Part shown: positions 44,820-56,329 of the stretch, in pieces | Position numbering within the stretch: position 1 is the first letter of the stretch | How the letters are laid out: each line of letters begins with the position of its first letter | The notes under the pieces: generated by a model | Database searches by the model: none | Seen by the model: only the letters and a program-made list of their open reading frames with translations | Told to the model about the DNA's origin: nothing | Translations under genes and position numbers: made by a program | NCBI GenBank assembly: GCA_035772735.1 | Contig: JASDFA010000002.1 | Location: 38,708,501-38,772,500, forward strand | Direction of reading: 5' to 3' | Length of the DNA: 64,000 bases | DNA from: Datura wrightii | Lineage: Eukaryota; Streptophyta; Magnoliopsida; Solanales; Solanaceae

Positions 44820-46257
44820 AGAATAAATTTTTTTTTCTGTCTGTATATAATTTTTTTAGTCATAGTTAGGGACTGTTTCCGACGATGGATGGATGACGAC
44901 CGTCTTAAGGAAATATTAGTCAATAGGTTTTGGTTTTTGAACCCGTAGCTAATTGATGGCTTGATATTCTTGTTATGTGCTATAAATGATTGTAAGATGC
45001 AAGTATGTTTAGTGTTGAAGCATGCAAGTGGTATACCTATGTTTGAGACACCTAGGCTCTTGAATTTGACTTGATATGATTGAAGCTTAATTTTGAATTC
45101 TTGTGATTAGCTGAGTTAAGAGTCTGCGGAATGTGTCTTGAATTGAGCATGTGCTGTGAGTGTAAGTTTTTCGAATATTTCGTGCTATTGTGGAATGTCT
45201 AGAACTTGCCTGGTGTGTATATAAAACGAAATGAAGGATGTGAATTGTAGGAGATGATTTAGGCATTTCTTTGAATGAACATAAATGTTATCCCTCACTT
45301 TACCTACCTTGAATATTTAATCCTAGTTAGCCCCATTGAGCCTTGAGCCTATTCTTTGATAACTACAACATAAGCTTAATCCTTTTTCTTTCATTAGCAT
45401 TGAATTTTATCCAAAACTCCTAAGCACTTAAGTGAAAAAAATTCCAAAGAATGAGGGAGTGAGAAGCGTGAAAAAGAAGGAAAAGTAGAAGTTGTGAAAG
45501 TTGAGAAAAGGACAAAGGTGCACTTGTGTAAAAATGGTTGATTATTAGTAGGGAGTGAGAAAATAAATGAATGAAAAGAAAAATTTTTTTGGTTAAGTAC
45601 TCCTTACTACTAAGCTGAGTGTGCTTAAAGAAATGGGAACAAGAAGAGAAAATTCAGGATGGAAAAGAATGAGGGTGAAGTAAGGGAAGAGATATCCTTA
45701 ATGAAGGTTGAAGTTATTAAAAGCGCTTGGGAGAAGATAGTCACTATTACTGGCCAGAATAGTACCTATCCGTCCCTTAGCTTATACTACAACCCATTAA
45801 GTCCTACTTGATCTTATGTTCAAACATCCTTAAATTAGTGGAGTAAAACACTACGAGCAAGCTTATGGGTCATTACATGATGCATGTGAATTCTTTGTGA
45901 GAGTGAGCGTCATTCTATTCATTTACCCGTACATGTTGTGATTTAAAAATTTGCGTGTGAAAATGGGTAACTCTCTTGTTCTGAGGGCACATGTTTAATG
46001 AAGGATATAATTCATGTTGGATTTCTTGATCAGTTGATTTGCATGAGTTTGCTAAGATAGAGAGTCAATTCATGAGGTTAGGAAATCTTAACATAATTGT
46101 ATTCCATTTCAATGATTAAATCGTGCATGCTCTATTTTTAGCTTGCTATCTTAAACAGTCATTGTAGCTGTAGCTTGAATTGTCTTGCTAAAATTAGCTA
46201 TGTGTAAGTCTTCATGTGCATGAGATGTAAAAGGTTTGTTCGAGGATGAACAAGACT

Positions 46258-46270
46258 TTAAGTGTGGGGT
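46258..46270 (+). other. Polypurine tract of E3
   Basis: TTAAGTGTGGGGT, then AAG, directly before the 3' LTR. Confidence 0.75.
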
Positions 46271-46273
46271 AAG

Positions 46274-47575
46274 TGATCTTGGGCAAATTTATATGCCCAA
46301 GTGATACTCAAAGGTGTCATTTTAGCCTTGTTTATCTATCAATGTTTATACATTCTCATGTGATTGATAATAAAATGTGAATTTATACTAACCACCATGA
46401 TTAGCGTTGTTTTGCAGGTGAAATATAATTTTGGGAAGCTAAAATGCGTGTTGGGAGAGATTGGGGTTTGACTCAGATGTCAACAAGGAAAAAATGCAAA
46501 ATTTGGCCTGTGGTGGAACAGCAACGTGTCACGGAGGCAGTGCTCCACGATACACACCGTGTCATGGAGGCAGTGCTCCGTGATACACAACGTGTCACGG
46601 AGGCAGTGCTCCGCGATACACTCTGTGACACGTTGCTTGTTATTTCGGGAAAAATTTCCACTAGTATAAATAGAACACTTAGGTTCATTTTTCAATATTC
46701 TGACTTGGTGGAGCAAGAACGTGGGTTACAGGCAGTTGAGGGACGAAAATATCAGGGTTTTTTCTCTCTTTCTTTCTTCTTTAATTCAATTGCTTGTATG
46801 ATTAACACTCATTTAAAGATGTTTAATCCACAAATGAGTTGCTAATTCCTCTTCTTGCTGAGGTTATGAACAATTGTGATGAAATGTGATCATTGATTCT
46901 TTGGTTTTTCATTTTTTCTTCCATGTTGTTCTATTAATTATTGTTCTTACTGCATTAATGTGTGGCCTACGTTAATGTATATCTAAAAAGTCCGGTTTCA
47001 CTCGAGAGAGTAAGAAATTGGAAAGTTGTGAATTAATAGGATATGTTCTTTACTTGGTTTGGGAAAATTGGGAGTTGATTTACTTTCAGGATAGAAATAT
47101 ACCTGAAAGTCGTATTAGTCATTTAAGGAACCGGGTTTGTATGGCTAGAACATGAATTGCATTTAATCAAAGAAATGTAGGTGGATGATTCATGATTCTT
47201 AAGTGAGGTTAAATACGAGAGTTTTAATCTCTTGGCAATAGTTCTTGGCTAGCAACTGGAGGAAAAGATTAACCAAATTATGTCGATAATTAATTTCATT
47301 ACATGTTCGTTTAACCTAAGCATGCTCTCATTCATAGTTCAGACTCACATTAGATAGTTATTTTAGATTTAGCATAAAAATTATAAAACAAAATATCAAA
47401 CTTTTGGTTACACTGTTGTCTGCATTTTTAGAATCGAAATATAGTACACTTGAGCAGATTGCACTTCATCCCAGTCCCTGTGGGATCGATACTTGGCTTA
47501 CTTAAGTCACATTACTACTTGTTCGACCACGTGCACTTGCGTGTAGCTTTATACCCATAGAAAAAGCACCGAACA
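46274..47575 (+). repeat. E3 3' LTR
   Basis: Begins TGATCTTGGGCAA and ends CCGAACA, 1302 bp; TATAAATA lies at 46665-46672. Target duplication TCTGG follows. Confidence 0.95.
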
Positions 47576-47580
47576 TCTGG

Positions 47581-48760
47581 CGCTGACCGCCAACTGCACT
47601 GGTAGATACCCCCTGATGTGCTGAGCGAGGAGGTGGGGCTGCTGAGCTAGAAACTGGGCCATGGCCCCCAACTTGATCTTGTCTTATTGCTATACAATAT
47701 CTAAGCATGTGTCCAGTTGCTTTCACCCGAAACACGCAGTTGCACCTGCCAAGCACTATCCTGTATGCCCTCGGCCACATCTGCGACAAGATAGAACACC
47801 TGAATCTATGGGCCTGCTACTCTGACCCCTCGAGCCAGATGCTCGCCCTCTCTGATCATGTCTAGGTCGTGAGGGCACACTCAAGGATGATGAAGCTGGG
47901 GCGGATGATCTCTGGTGGTTCTGCTGACCGTGCCCACAGCTAGACCTCTGCTGGGAGAATCTATGGACCTTAGTCCTGGCCCTCTTGGCCTCTCTCTCTC
48001 TCTCTAATGTGCCGCCTCCATCTGCTGGGAGCACAACGCCATCCGAGGGAAGTCCATATCCTGATGGAGCATAGCAATCCTTCATTCCTTATCCAAGTAA
48101 CCTGCTATCCCATGCACAAACCTACTCACTCGCACCCTCTGGTCAGCCACTAACTCAGGAGCATACTTCGATAGGCGGGTGAACTCAAGGAAATACTCTA
48201 GTACCGTCATCCTCCCTTGCTTCAACTTTACGAACTCAGCTGCCTTTAGCAGCCTCATCTCTCGAGGGAAGAACAGATCTAAGAATGCAACATGGAACTC
48301 TTTCCAAGTGACCGGACTTTCTCTAGCAACCCTGTTGTCTTTCCACTAGCAGAACCAAATATGTGCAACCCCCTTCAACTAGTAGGAGGCCAACTCTGTG
48401 CACTCTACACTGCTCAGCCCCCTAACCTGGGTGATCTTGATAAACTCATCCACAAACTCGTGTGGGTCCTCATCTACCTTGGACCCAAGAAACTCTGGCG
48501 GGTTCATCCTTAAGAAGTCCCTGACTTGAGCCGCCGCTGCACTTCCATTCTGCAGAACATGCGGAACAACCTGCTGGTTGACCTGAGCAGTCAAGGCCTG
48601 CGTAAGCATTTGGATAGCAGCCCGAAACTCAGCGAGGGCAGTTAGCTCCACTGCCTGAGGCTCCTGAACTGGTGGGACCTGCTGATGCCCACAACCCATG
48701 CCGTCCTCGTTGCCTTCATCGTCTCCATTCCTCCTTCCATTCATCCTTTAAGGAGCCATG
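47581..48760 (-). pseudogene. gag: F gag, broken
   Basis: Right to left: an ATG at 48760 is followed after two codons by TAA and then MNGRRNGDDEGNEDG (48744). A Gln-rich and Ala-rich N-terminal part (48379-48744) ends in VRDFLRMNPPEFLGSKVDEDPHEF, the start of the capsid-like domain. The middle is in broken frames, and the C-terminal part (47756-48085) carries a Ser/Arg/Gln-rich stretch and a degraded knuckle CRRCGRGHTG. A CT dinucleotide run near 47990 encodes the Glu-Arg repeat. The last part is separated from the protease by E3. Confidence 0.8.
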
Positions 48761-48953
48761 ATTCTGCAATCACGAATAGCACGAATTAGAGGGATAGAAA
48801 GACTCTTCATCGCACGACATAGATCAGCAAAGATGGGAACATTTCCTAGAATGTTTCGTAGCCTCTTCGTCATAAGTGTGGGCCGCTTCACACTGATGAC
48901 AAAGAATCTACTTAACACGGCTTCCAGACTCCCTTGGACACTTCAAACCTATG

Positions 48954-48965
48954 GCTCTGATACTA
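48954..48965 (-). other. Primer-binding site of element F
   Basis: On the minus strand it reads TAGTATCAGAGC, one base from the initiator-Met site TGGTATCAGAGC, five bases inside the LTR end. Confidence 0.85.
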
Positions 48966-48969
48966 TGTT

Positions 48970-51494
48970 TGCCATGACCCTAGAGGAGACCCAGATCGTA
49001 GACACGGGACAAGGGACCCCGAGAGACCCCAAGTCAACCCATAGCATAAGCATTCACTATCTCATTCAATAAACATGAAGAAACATAATTATAAACTCAG
49101 CAGAAGTCTATCTTAACATAACAATAGAATGAACATCTGAAGCTGAATTCATGTCTAAGTCTGATAAGCCTCTAATCTGGACGAGCTGATGGGATAACAC
49201 CCCCAACTAGCTCAGAAATACTGATGTTGAAAATACACTCAAGATAACTGAAAGTCTAGTCCTCGGAAGATGAGGACTCACCAAATAAGCAGGTGCTAAC
49301 TCTAATAAGCAGCTACGAACGGGGCTGAACTTGAGAATCGGATCCTGCATCATGAAATGATGCAGCATACAAAATATGAAGTCAGTAGGTGAAATGTAAT
49401 GTAAACCTTTTAAAACAAGTCATACATATATAAAATAAACCTTTAAGGACACAAGAAGATAGCACACATTCATTATGAAATCATCCTAATTTACACATGA
49501 TCATGCATGGCTTTGGAACATCATAACTGATTTGAATGACTAAAAACTAAATCATAATCTTTATATCAAAAGATGAACAATGAGTCAAACCTTGCTTTTT
49601 AAACATGCATGCACAAGATAATCATCACGAGTAATGAATATGCAAATTCAAATAATATAGAAAGTGGGAGACTCGTCACTTAACCGACATACCACGATAG
49701 AGCTTACGTGGTCCCGACTATTACACTTAAGTGGGCAGAGACGTCCAAAACTTTGCCAGGGTAAGGGACGCTACCATGATATTGATATCAAGCTGGATAG
49801 GGCCATTGAGGCGGTGGATAACTTATATGGAGGTCCCAATAATATAATAGCTTCACCCTATGTTGGCGCATAGTTTTGGGGCACAGGGTTATCGACCCTT
49901 AATCCACTCGGTGCTAGACTCTTCTCCAAAACATGCAATGCTCTACATCATATAAATAAGAAGTTCAACATCGTCTAGTGATGAAGCTCAACATGAGATC
50001 ATGCATAAACCCAACGTCGTATGAAACGAAGCTCAACATGGTCTATTGACAAAGCTCATTATGAAATCATGCATACACTAGACATCATATCAATATGAAG
50101 CTCAACAATGTCGTTTTGAAAAAGCTTAGAATAGAATCATGCTTAAACTCAACAACATGTGAAATGAAGCTTAATGACAACATGCATCTCAATTATGATA
50201 TTCGTGCATATGAGAAGCTTTACTATGTCACATACCACAAGCTCAAAGAATAGTGGGAGCCTTTGCTCCAAAATCATGTGGTAGGTCAACTCTAGAAATA
50301 TCACTTCATCATCATCAATATAAAGGCCTTTCCCAAAACCTTATCATGTTTGAAACCATTCAATTCATTTGAAAACATTATAATTTGGGAGATTTAACTC
50401 CAAAATGAAGTAATAAAGTCAATTCACAAAAAATCGTCATGCATACTCAACAATGGGCACTACCCAAAGCTTCATCATACTTGGCTCTATTTAATCTTCT
50501 TTGAAAACATCATCAAAATTATGGGTAAGGTTGGAAACATGCTTTTCATCATCTACTCCATCATTATAACATTCGATTATGAACTACCCACGCATGGAAA
50601 ATTTAGATTCAATTTTAGAAAAATAATTTTATAAAAGAAATTAAGTTAAAATCCACCTAAGCTCGATAAATCATCAATATCAACTCAGTTTAATCATACC
50701 CATGTGTAGAAATGTAAGAATCATGTAATTGAATAAATACTCATACTTGATCATCACAAACCAACCACAAATTGCTAGGGAATGGGCAGGTGTGTGGAAG
50801 GAAGCACCCACTCATAGCCTTATATACCTGGGATTGAAGAATCCTAACTCTTCCAAATTGCCCAGCTGAGATTCCAATTGGAAACCTTGAGAATTCACCT
50901 TGATTCTTCTCCTCCAACCCCCAACCTTGCATGCATGAAAGTAATGGCCTGAGATGGGTTTTTCTCCGCTAAAATCCCTCTATTACGAGCTTAAAACGAC
51001 GTAGTGTAGGCCCTTAGAAATTAGGAATTACAGAAAATTCCTTACTGAAATCGCTGAAAATAATTGGCAGGGGGTCCTAATGGACGACCCGACGACTCGT
51101 CACCAGGGCACACAATTGGTTCACCCGTCAAGTACATTTTCTCATCATTCATAAAAATTCAATTTTCTTGGTAACGGCCCTCCTAACAGGTCGTTAGGAC
51201 CGACGACGACTCATTAGGTACCACCTGTTAAGTACACTAGATAAGCTTTACCAATTTCTCTAGAACCACCCCACGACTGACATGACAACTCATGGTGGCT
51301 GACCATGAGTCGTTACATCACTCATGGGTACCGCCCGTCCATCATCATCTCAGACCTTCCCCACGAGTCACTTGACGACTCGTTAGGCCTCCTAACTAGT
51401 CGTCCAGCGACTCGTTCTGCAACTGCTGTAACATTTTTTAGTTTTTCTCCTGATTCACTTTTGGGTATGATTCTTGAATTCTTAAGGTATAAAA
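48970..51494 (-). repeat. F 5' LTR (element orientation)
   Basis: On the plus strand it starts TGCCATGACCC and ends AGGTATAAAA (the partner ends in TATAACA). Same subrepeats (49945-50190) and ACGACTCGT-rich zone (51080-51420) as 35599-38190. GTCGA follows. Confidence 0.9.
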
Positions 51495-51499
51495 GTCGA

Positions 51500-51562
51500 C
51501 TTGGAGTCTGTCCGGACTACTAGTCCTATGTTGCGATTCGGGCCTCTATTCGGATCTTGACA
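51500..51562 (+). repeat. Element L LTR, last 63 bases
   Basis: Continues 33309-35598 across F: 'cttggagtctgtccgg... gcgattcgggcc...cttgaca'. It is followed by AACTTGGTA, the start of a degenerate initiator-Met primer site, so this was the 5' LTR of a plus-strand element whose interior is gone. Confidence 0.75.
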
Positions 51563-52284
51563 AACTTGGTACTATGTTGATGTAATAAATTAGTTCTTAA
51601 TCCATGAAAATAGCTAGCAACATTCAACAATATTCACAATGACCACCATATATATCAACCCAAATTTGATGGAAAACTCATGAATTTCTAAGAGTTAGAA
51701 GGTAGAAATACTTACTTTTCACTTATGGACATGTAGGACTTAATTAGAAATAATTTCTACAAATTCTACTCGGTGGGACTCCATCGAACTGGGCCGATTC
51801 CGAAGAAATAACTCTATAGATACATTCTTCGTAGGTCTAGAAATCATTACCTACGAAGAATTGACGTTTGGAGGTGATTTAACGGCGTAATTCAGCTTCA
51901 CTTTGACAGAAGTCTCCTGAACATCATCTCCAGAACCGAGCTGCTTATTTAGGAAATGTTTTAATGAACTTCATACAACACTTGAACATATATATATCGA
52001 GGCAGTGGAGGTCAGGCGCGTCGCGCAGCTCATTGCACTGCAAGACTTCCACATTGCGCAGCTCACTGCGCCGAGTGGCTCCCGCATCGCGCGGGCCATC
52101 ACACAATAGGGCTACCGTGTCACGCAGGCCCTCGCAGCCTGGCCTCGCTCGGCCCTGCCAATGTACTCAACAATACACTCACACGTCCGGCTTCTGAGAC
52201 TTCTCCCGTAGTGCCATGCTCTAACCACTCCCCACAAGCACACACACACGTACGCTACTCACTAACGACTTATGGGGTGTAACA
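51563..52284 (-). repeat. Element H: truncated LTR start (minus strand)
   Basis: On the minus strand it begins TGTTACACCCCATAAG at 52284, like the D LTR start TGTTACAC. It passes through a GC-rich block with repeated CGCGCAGC-like words (52010-52160) to a TATA run (51988-51997). This is the U3-to-promoter part of a Tekay-like LTR. It is cut off at the L junction. Short ORFs in the GC-rich block are not considered genes. Confidence 0.65.
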
Positions 52285-53745
52285 TAAATAATAGAAAAGT
52301 AATTAAATGGCTATTTTACCAATTATGAACTCTATTTTAAAAGGATAAAAAAGTGAACAATATTTTTCTACTAGGCTTTGTGTTTTAAGTATTTAGTTAT
52401 AACTGAATTTAAAACTTTTTATTTTACTCGAGATGATTTCACCTCCAAAATTTTTCTTTTTTCTCTTAATTTATGTGTCTAATCAAACACCTTCACATAA
52501 ATTAAAATGGAAGAAATAATGTAGATTTAATCAAAGAGAGTGTAATAAAAACACTCAATTAATTGAAATTACTTAATATATTTTCTTTCTTTCTTCGATT
52601 ATACAATCATAAAGAAAATATGAAGGAGGAGGAGTTCAACTACTAATGCAAAATAAAGTTATACTCTTTAATTTATTTTCTCATACTGTGAGTTAAAAAC
52701 TTCTGATAACTAATAAATTAGTTAGTTTAATGAACAAAAGATTGTTATAAATTAACAAAATTATAATTTATTTTAGAGTCTTAAATGATAGAACCTTTAA
52801 TATATAAATCACATTCCATAAACACGACTTATAAATTGTATTCCTCAAATATGATTATAAAGGTAAACTAATAAAGAGCAAAGAAAAAGATTATCTATAA
52901 ATCCCATTCAGCAAACAGATTTTTATAAATGGCATTCAACAAACACAATTATAAAATCGTATTTGATAAACATGATTTATAAATCATATTCAATGAACAC
53001 AATTTATTAATCACATTTGACAACACGATTTATAAATCGTATTCCACAAAATAATTTATAAATCGTTATGCAAACACGATTTTTTTAATTAAGAAAAAAT
53101 TTAAGAAATAAAATTTTAGTTAATTTTAAAATACTAAATATTAAAAATTCTTACATTTACAAAACTAAAGATTTAATAGTTATAACTTTAATTGATTTTA
53201 AAGTCCTAAATATTGGGATAATAATTGAATAACAATTAACTAATAAAAATTGTAAATGACAATTTTATCTATTGCAAAGTCTCTTAATAAAGAAAAAAGT
53301 TCAAATAAGTATTTCTAAGGGTTTTCGTGCTTAAAATATAGTATAGAATGGTAGATTACATAAAATAATTAATGAATCAGCTATAATAAAAATATTATTT
53401 GACAAAATAGGGAAAACAAATACTTGATTAATATTGCATGCTACAAATTGTATGATTAACACGGAGTAGCCAATTAAATCGCTTGATAAAATATGATGTC
53501 ACGTAATAATTTCGATGGTACATTGCAGATATAAAATACTTTGAAAAAATATTTTTAAAACAATATTATGAAGAAAATATATCATTTACTCGATTTAATC
53601 TCAAAACGGGAGAAACCGTATGAGTAAATCATGATCTTTGTAAAATTCATAAATCGAAAAGGTGACAATAGTGATAATAAAAATAACATAGAAAAAATAT
53701 AGAAATTTGACTTCACATTATGATAAATAAAATGGTAAAATAATA
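52285..53745. other. AT-rich DNA with no recognised gene
   Basis: No open frame of note, no LTR ends, no transposase motif. The only structure seen is the minisatellite at 52803-53092. Together with 55937-56329 it is the older sequence into which the small copia-type element was inserted. Confidence 0.6.
52803..53092. repeat. AT-rich minisatellite with internal palindrome, period about 30-35 bp
   Basis: Units close to 'aacacgatttataaatcgta ttccac' recur about eight times with indels. The core CGATTTATAAATCG is self-complementary. Confidence 0.7.
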
Positions 53746-54061
53746 TGTTGGAACTAAACTAAGTAATCTAAAATTTTTTAAATTTGATATTTAGTAGTTT
53801 ATCTAATTTATGTCTAATTAGGATTTATTTGTTAAAGTTATATAGGAATATGTTTTCTAATTGTAGTATAATTTGATATTCTAGTATTATAAATATAGGT
53901 ACTCTATCACATATTTTCTTGTAGTGAGATTTAAGAGCTTTTGAATTATTGATAAAGCCTCCAACCTTTTTTCTCTAGTTTGATAAATTTCTTCGATATA
54001 GTCATTATTGGATCTGTCACTTGTGGCTATATTATTCTGCTGCATATGTTTATTTCCTTCA
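53746..54061 (+). repeat. Copia-type element 5' LTR
   Basis: Contains 'tattataaatataggtactc', with a TATA-like TATAAATA, and ends CCTTCA before the primer site. Confidence 0.85.
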
Positions 54062-54064
54062 AAC

Positions 54065-54077
54065 TGGTATCAGAGCC
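54065..54077 (+). other. Primer-binding site of copia-type element
   Basis: TGGTATCAGAGCC, the initiator-Met site, three bases after the LTR. Confidence 0.9.
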
Positions 54078-54419
54078 AATGTGAGATCCATTAGAGTCTC
54101 GTGTGAAATCCTACACAAATAAAAAAATATAAAATTTTCATATTTATCTTATTGTCTTATTTTTATGTTTGATGAAAAAAATAATTTTTGGGAGCTGTAT
54201 TATCAGATGAAGAATTTTTTCAATGTTGTTTGACTATGGTCCATTACTGATAAATGGCTCATGGACCCCCCGAAAATACATTACTGATGGTTGAAGAAGA
54301 TAATCAATTGGAGAAAAATAGATAGTTGAATTATAAGACATTATACTACCTTAATAGCTAAGTCTCACTACATGTATATAAAAAATATTTTCATACAGAA
54401 TAAGCAAATGTAGCTTTGA

Positions 54420-54723
54420 CAATTTTTATCAGATATCGACATGTTGCAGAGAAAAAACATCAAGAGCTTAGGAGCCAATATGAGTTGGTCTAGATTAAAC
54501 CAACAGAATCTGTCAAAGAAATTATTTACAAGAATTTTTGAAACTGTCAAATGATATGAAGATCAATGGAAATGTATTAAAAGAAATTAAAATTGTTAAA
54601 AAGATATTGGAATCTCTAAGTTTAAAGTTTCATACCAAGAAAACAGTTATTGAGGCTACCCAAGATCTTAATACTTTGAGACTTGGAAATCTAGAAGATG
54701 AGTTGGTGACATATGAGATGTCC
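54420..54723 (+). pseudogene. gag: Copia gag fragment
   Basis: The conceptual reading shows LRSQYELV, a stop, then IKPTESVKEII, followed in another frame (54538-54726) by LKLSNDMKINGNVLKEIKIV and ATQDLNTLRLGNLEDELVTY. This order matches the plant copia gag family (UBN2 type), whose capsid protein packages the element RNA. A stop and a frame change make it non-functional. Downstream sequence to 55600 is not recognisable. Confidence 0.75.
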
Positions 54724-55610
54724 TAAATCAAAAGGCAGTTGAGATAGTGGAGGTGACATTATAAACAAATTATAATCAACCAAAAGAAGAAGAAGAGTCA
54801 TGAAATTTGGCAATAATAAATAAAAAAGACCAGAATTCAGAAATAGTGGAGAAAAAAAAGTAAAGGTAAAGATAATTTTTGTTGCGGTATAGATATCTTT
54901 AATTTCAAGAACTCCAATAATGTCCAAACTGATTTTTCAATAATTCTTGGGATGACTAAAAAGAATGATTTGGTTGAAATAGATGCTCTTTCGTTAAAGG
55001 CTAGTAATTAAGTTATGAGACATGTAATAGACGAGATTTAAAAGAAAAATTATTTGAAGGTGTTGAAGATGAAGCTAGTAATGGTAGAAGCAAAAGTGTT
55101 CATGAAGAGCAAGTTTTTGATGATCTATCCAAAACTAAAGTAGAAATAATTCAGAGTCTAGATCTATAATTGAAGTGCATGATTGTGAATGATACCATTA
55201 GTTTTGAGCCATTATTTAAAATTATAGATTTTGAAAAGCATGAAAGATTATTTGTTGATGATAATACTCTAATGCATACAAAAGGCAAATTAAAGTTGAA
55301 TGAGGTTGCAAGACCAAGTACAAACTAATTGAACAAGAAGATGATTTTAATGAAAGAATAGTTATTCAAGGATACAAGAAGAAGAAAAAATATGATGATG
55401 ATATTTTGAAGATGTTTAACAAGGAGAAAGTCAAATTGGCTTTGGATTCTATTTTAAAAAAGTGAAGTTCACTAAAAACGACACATCATAATTTTGGTAA
55501 TGCTACATGCTTTAGAAAATTGATGGAGAGTTTAAGGTACTTGACTTCTACAAGATATGATATTGTTCATGGAATGCTCAAGTTTAAAGATCTTTATTTA
55601 AGGGAGGCTA
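54724..55610 (+). other. Unrecognised interior of copia-type element
   Basis: Purine-rich sequence with short frames, Lys/Glu-rich when read forward, and no polymerase or integrase motif. A short tract 'aagggaggcta' precedes the 3' LTR and may be its polypurine tract. Confidence 0.5.
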
Positions 55611-55931
55611 TGTTGGAACTAAACCAAGATAAGTAATCCAACATCATTTAGATTTGGTATTTGGTAGTTTATTTAATTCATGTCTAGTTAGGATTTATTT
55701 ATTAAAATCATATAAAAATAAGTTTTTTAAGCCTAGTCTAATTTAATTTTCTAGTATTATAAATAGTGGTACTCTATCACATATTTTATTGTAGCTAGAT
55801 TTAAGAGCTTTTGAATTATTGAATAAAGCATCCTACCTTTTCTCTCTAGTTTGATAAAAAAAATTATATATTCATTATTGGATCTTTCATTTATGGCTAT
55901 ATTATTCCGTTGCATATTTTCATTTTCTTCG
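55611..55931 (+). repeat. Copia-type element 3' LTR
   Basis: Begins TGTTGGAACTAAACC and follows 53746-54061 with many substitutions and small indels. Confidence 0.85.
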
Positions 55932-55936
55932 TAATA

Positions 55937-56329
55937 TGATAGTAATAATATAAGTTCAAAGAGGAAAATTGAAAAAAAGAGGGAAAAAATTTAATGTCAA
56001 CACCTGACATCATATATCAAAAAATTTTGGTGCCTTCCATGTCCGTTATCGTGTCCAAAACTTATCCGAACCTATCAAGATACAACCAAGTATGCAAATC
56101 ACTCTTGAAAATACCTTGTGAACTTTTATGGAACACTCAAAACATCAATATGAGGTCTTCTTGACACATATTTGACCATTGTTAACTCTTAATTCTTAAT
56201 TCAACTAGTACGCAACTCAAGCATTCAAAACACTCCCGAATACCTAAAAACTCATATAAAATATCCACCTAAGTCATAAGTCACTCTCCACACCTCTAGA
56301 AACTTTCAAACCTCAAATTCGATCTTGTT
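55937..56329. other. Short AT-rich stretch, nothing recognised
   Basis: No coding signal, repeat or terminal motif seen. It is the continuation of 52285-53745 across the copia-type element. Confidence 0.5.

Larger units (their letters stand above)
44365..46257 (+). other. E3 3' non-coding region
   Basis: About 1.9 kb without a credible gene. Contains a PPT-like AAAGTGTGGGGT (44511-44522), the GGGA hairpin with PPT-like tract, the pseudoknot, 'gatggatggatgacgaccgt' (about 44885), and the same AT-rich tail as E1 and E2. A 171-codon minus-strand frame (44408-44923) overlaps these structures and is judged chance. Confidence 0.65.
41903..47575 (+). mobile_element. E3: compact non-autonomous relative of E1/E2 with a different gene
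   Basis: The element is 5.7 kb with two LTRs of exactly 1302 bp, which look very similar by eye, and a perfect 5-bp target duplication. LTR start, TATA box, primer site, polypurine tract and 3' non-coding blocks match E1 and E2. Gag, protease and ORF2 are all missing. Instead a single zinc-knuckle/coiled-coil frame lies between primer site and paired hairpins. It sits inside F, antisense to it. Confidence 0.9.
35599..51494 (-). mobile_element. F: full-length Tekay-like element with E3 inside
   Basis: The LTRs are 35599-38190 and 48970-51494, with target duplication GTCGA. Without E3 and its duplicated target the element is about 10.2 kb. In its own orientation (right to left): LTR, primer site, gag (48760-47581), E3 insertion, protease, reverse transcriptase, RNase H, integrase, chromodomain (41850-38435), polypurine tract, LTR. 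All genes carry several stops or frame changes. Confidence 0.9.
53746..55931 (+). mobile_element. Small copia-type non-autonomous LTR element
   Basis: LTRs 53746-54061 and 55611-55931 both begin TGTTGGAACTAAAC. Target duplication TAATA lies at 53741-53745 and 55932-55936. The interior is only about 1.55 kb, with a primer site and a gag remnant but no protease, integrase or reverse transcriptase. The 3' LTR ends in CG in place of CA. Many differences between the LTRs show that it is old. Confidence 0.85.

Noticed and set aside
44408..44923. 171-codon minus-strand frame in the E3 3' non-coding region
   Set aside because: Opposite to the transcript, low complexity, no homologue at the same place in E1 or E2, and it overlaps conserved RNA structures.
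51964..52197. 77-codon Ser/Arg-rich frame in the H LTR
   Set aside because: Same kind of GC-rich promoter block with few stop codons by chance.
52285..53745. A host gene or MITE in the AT-rich segment
   Set aside because: No open frame, exon-like signals, terminal inverted repeats or target duplications could be found.
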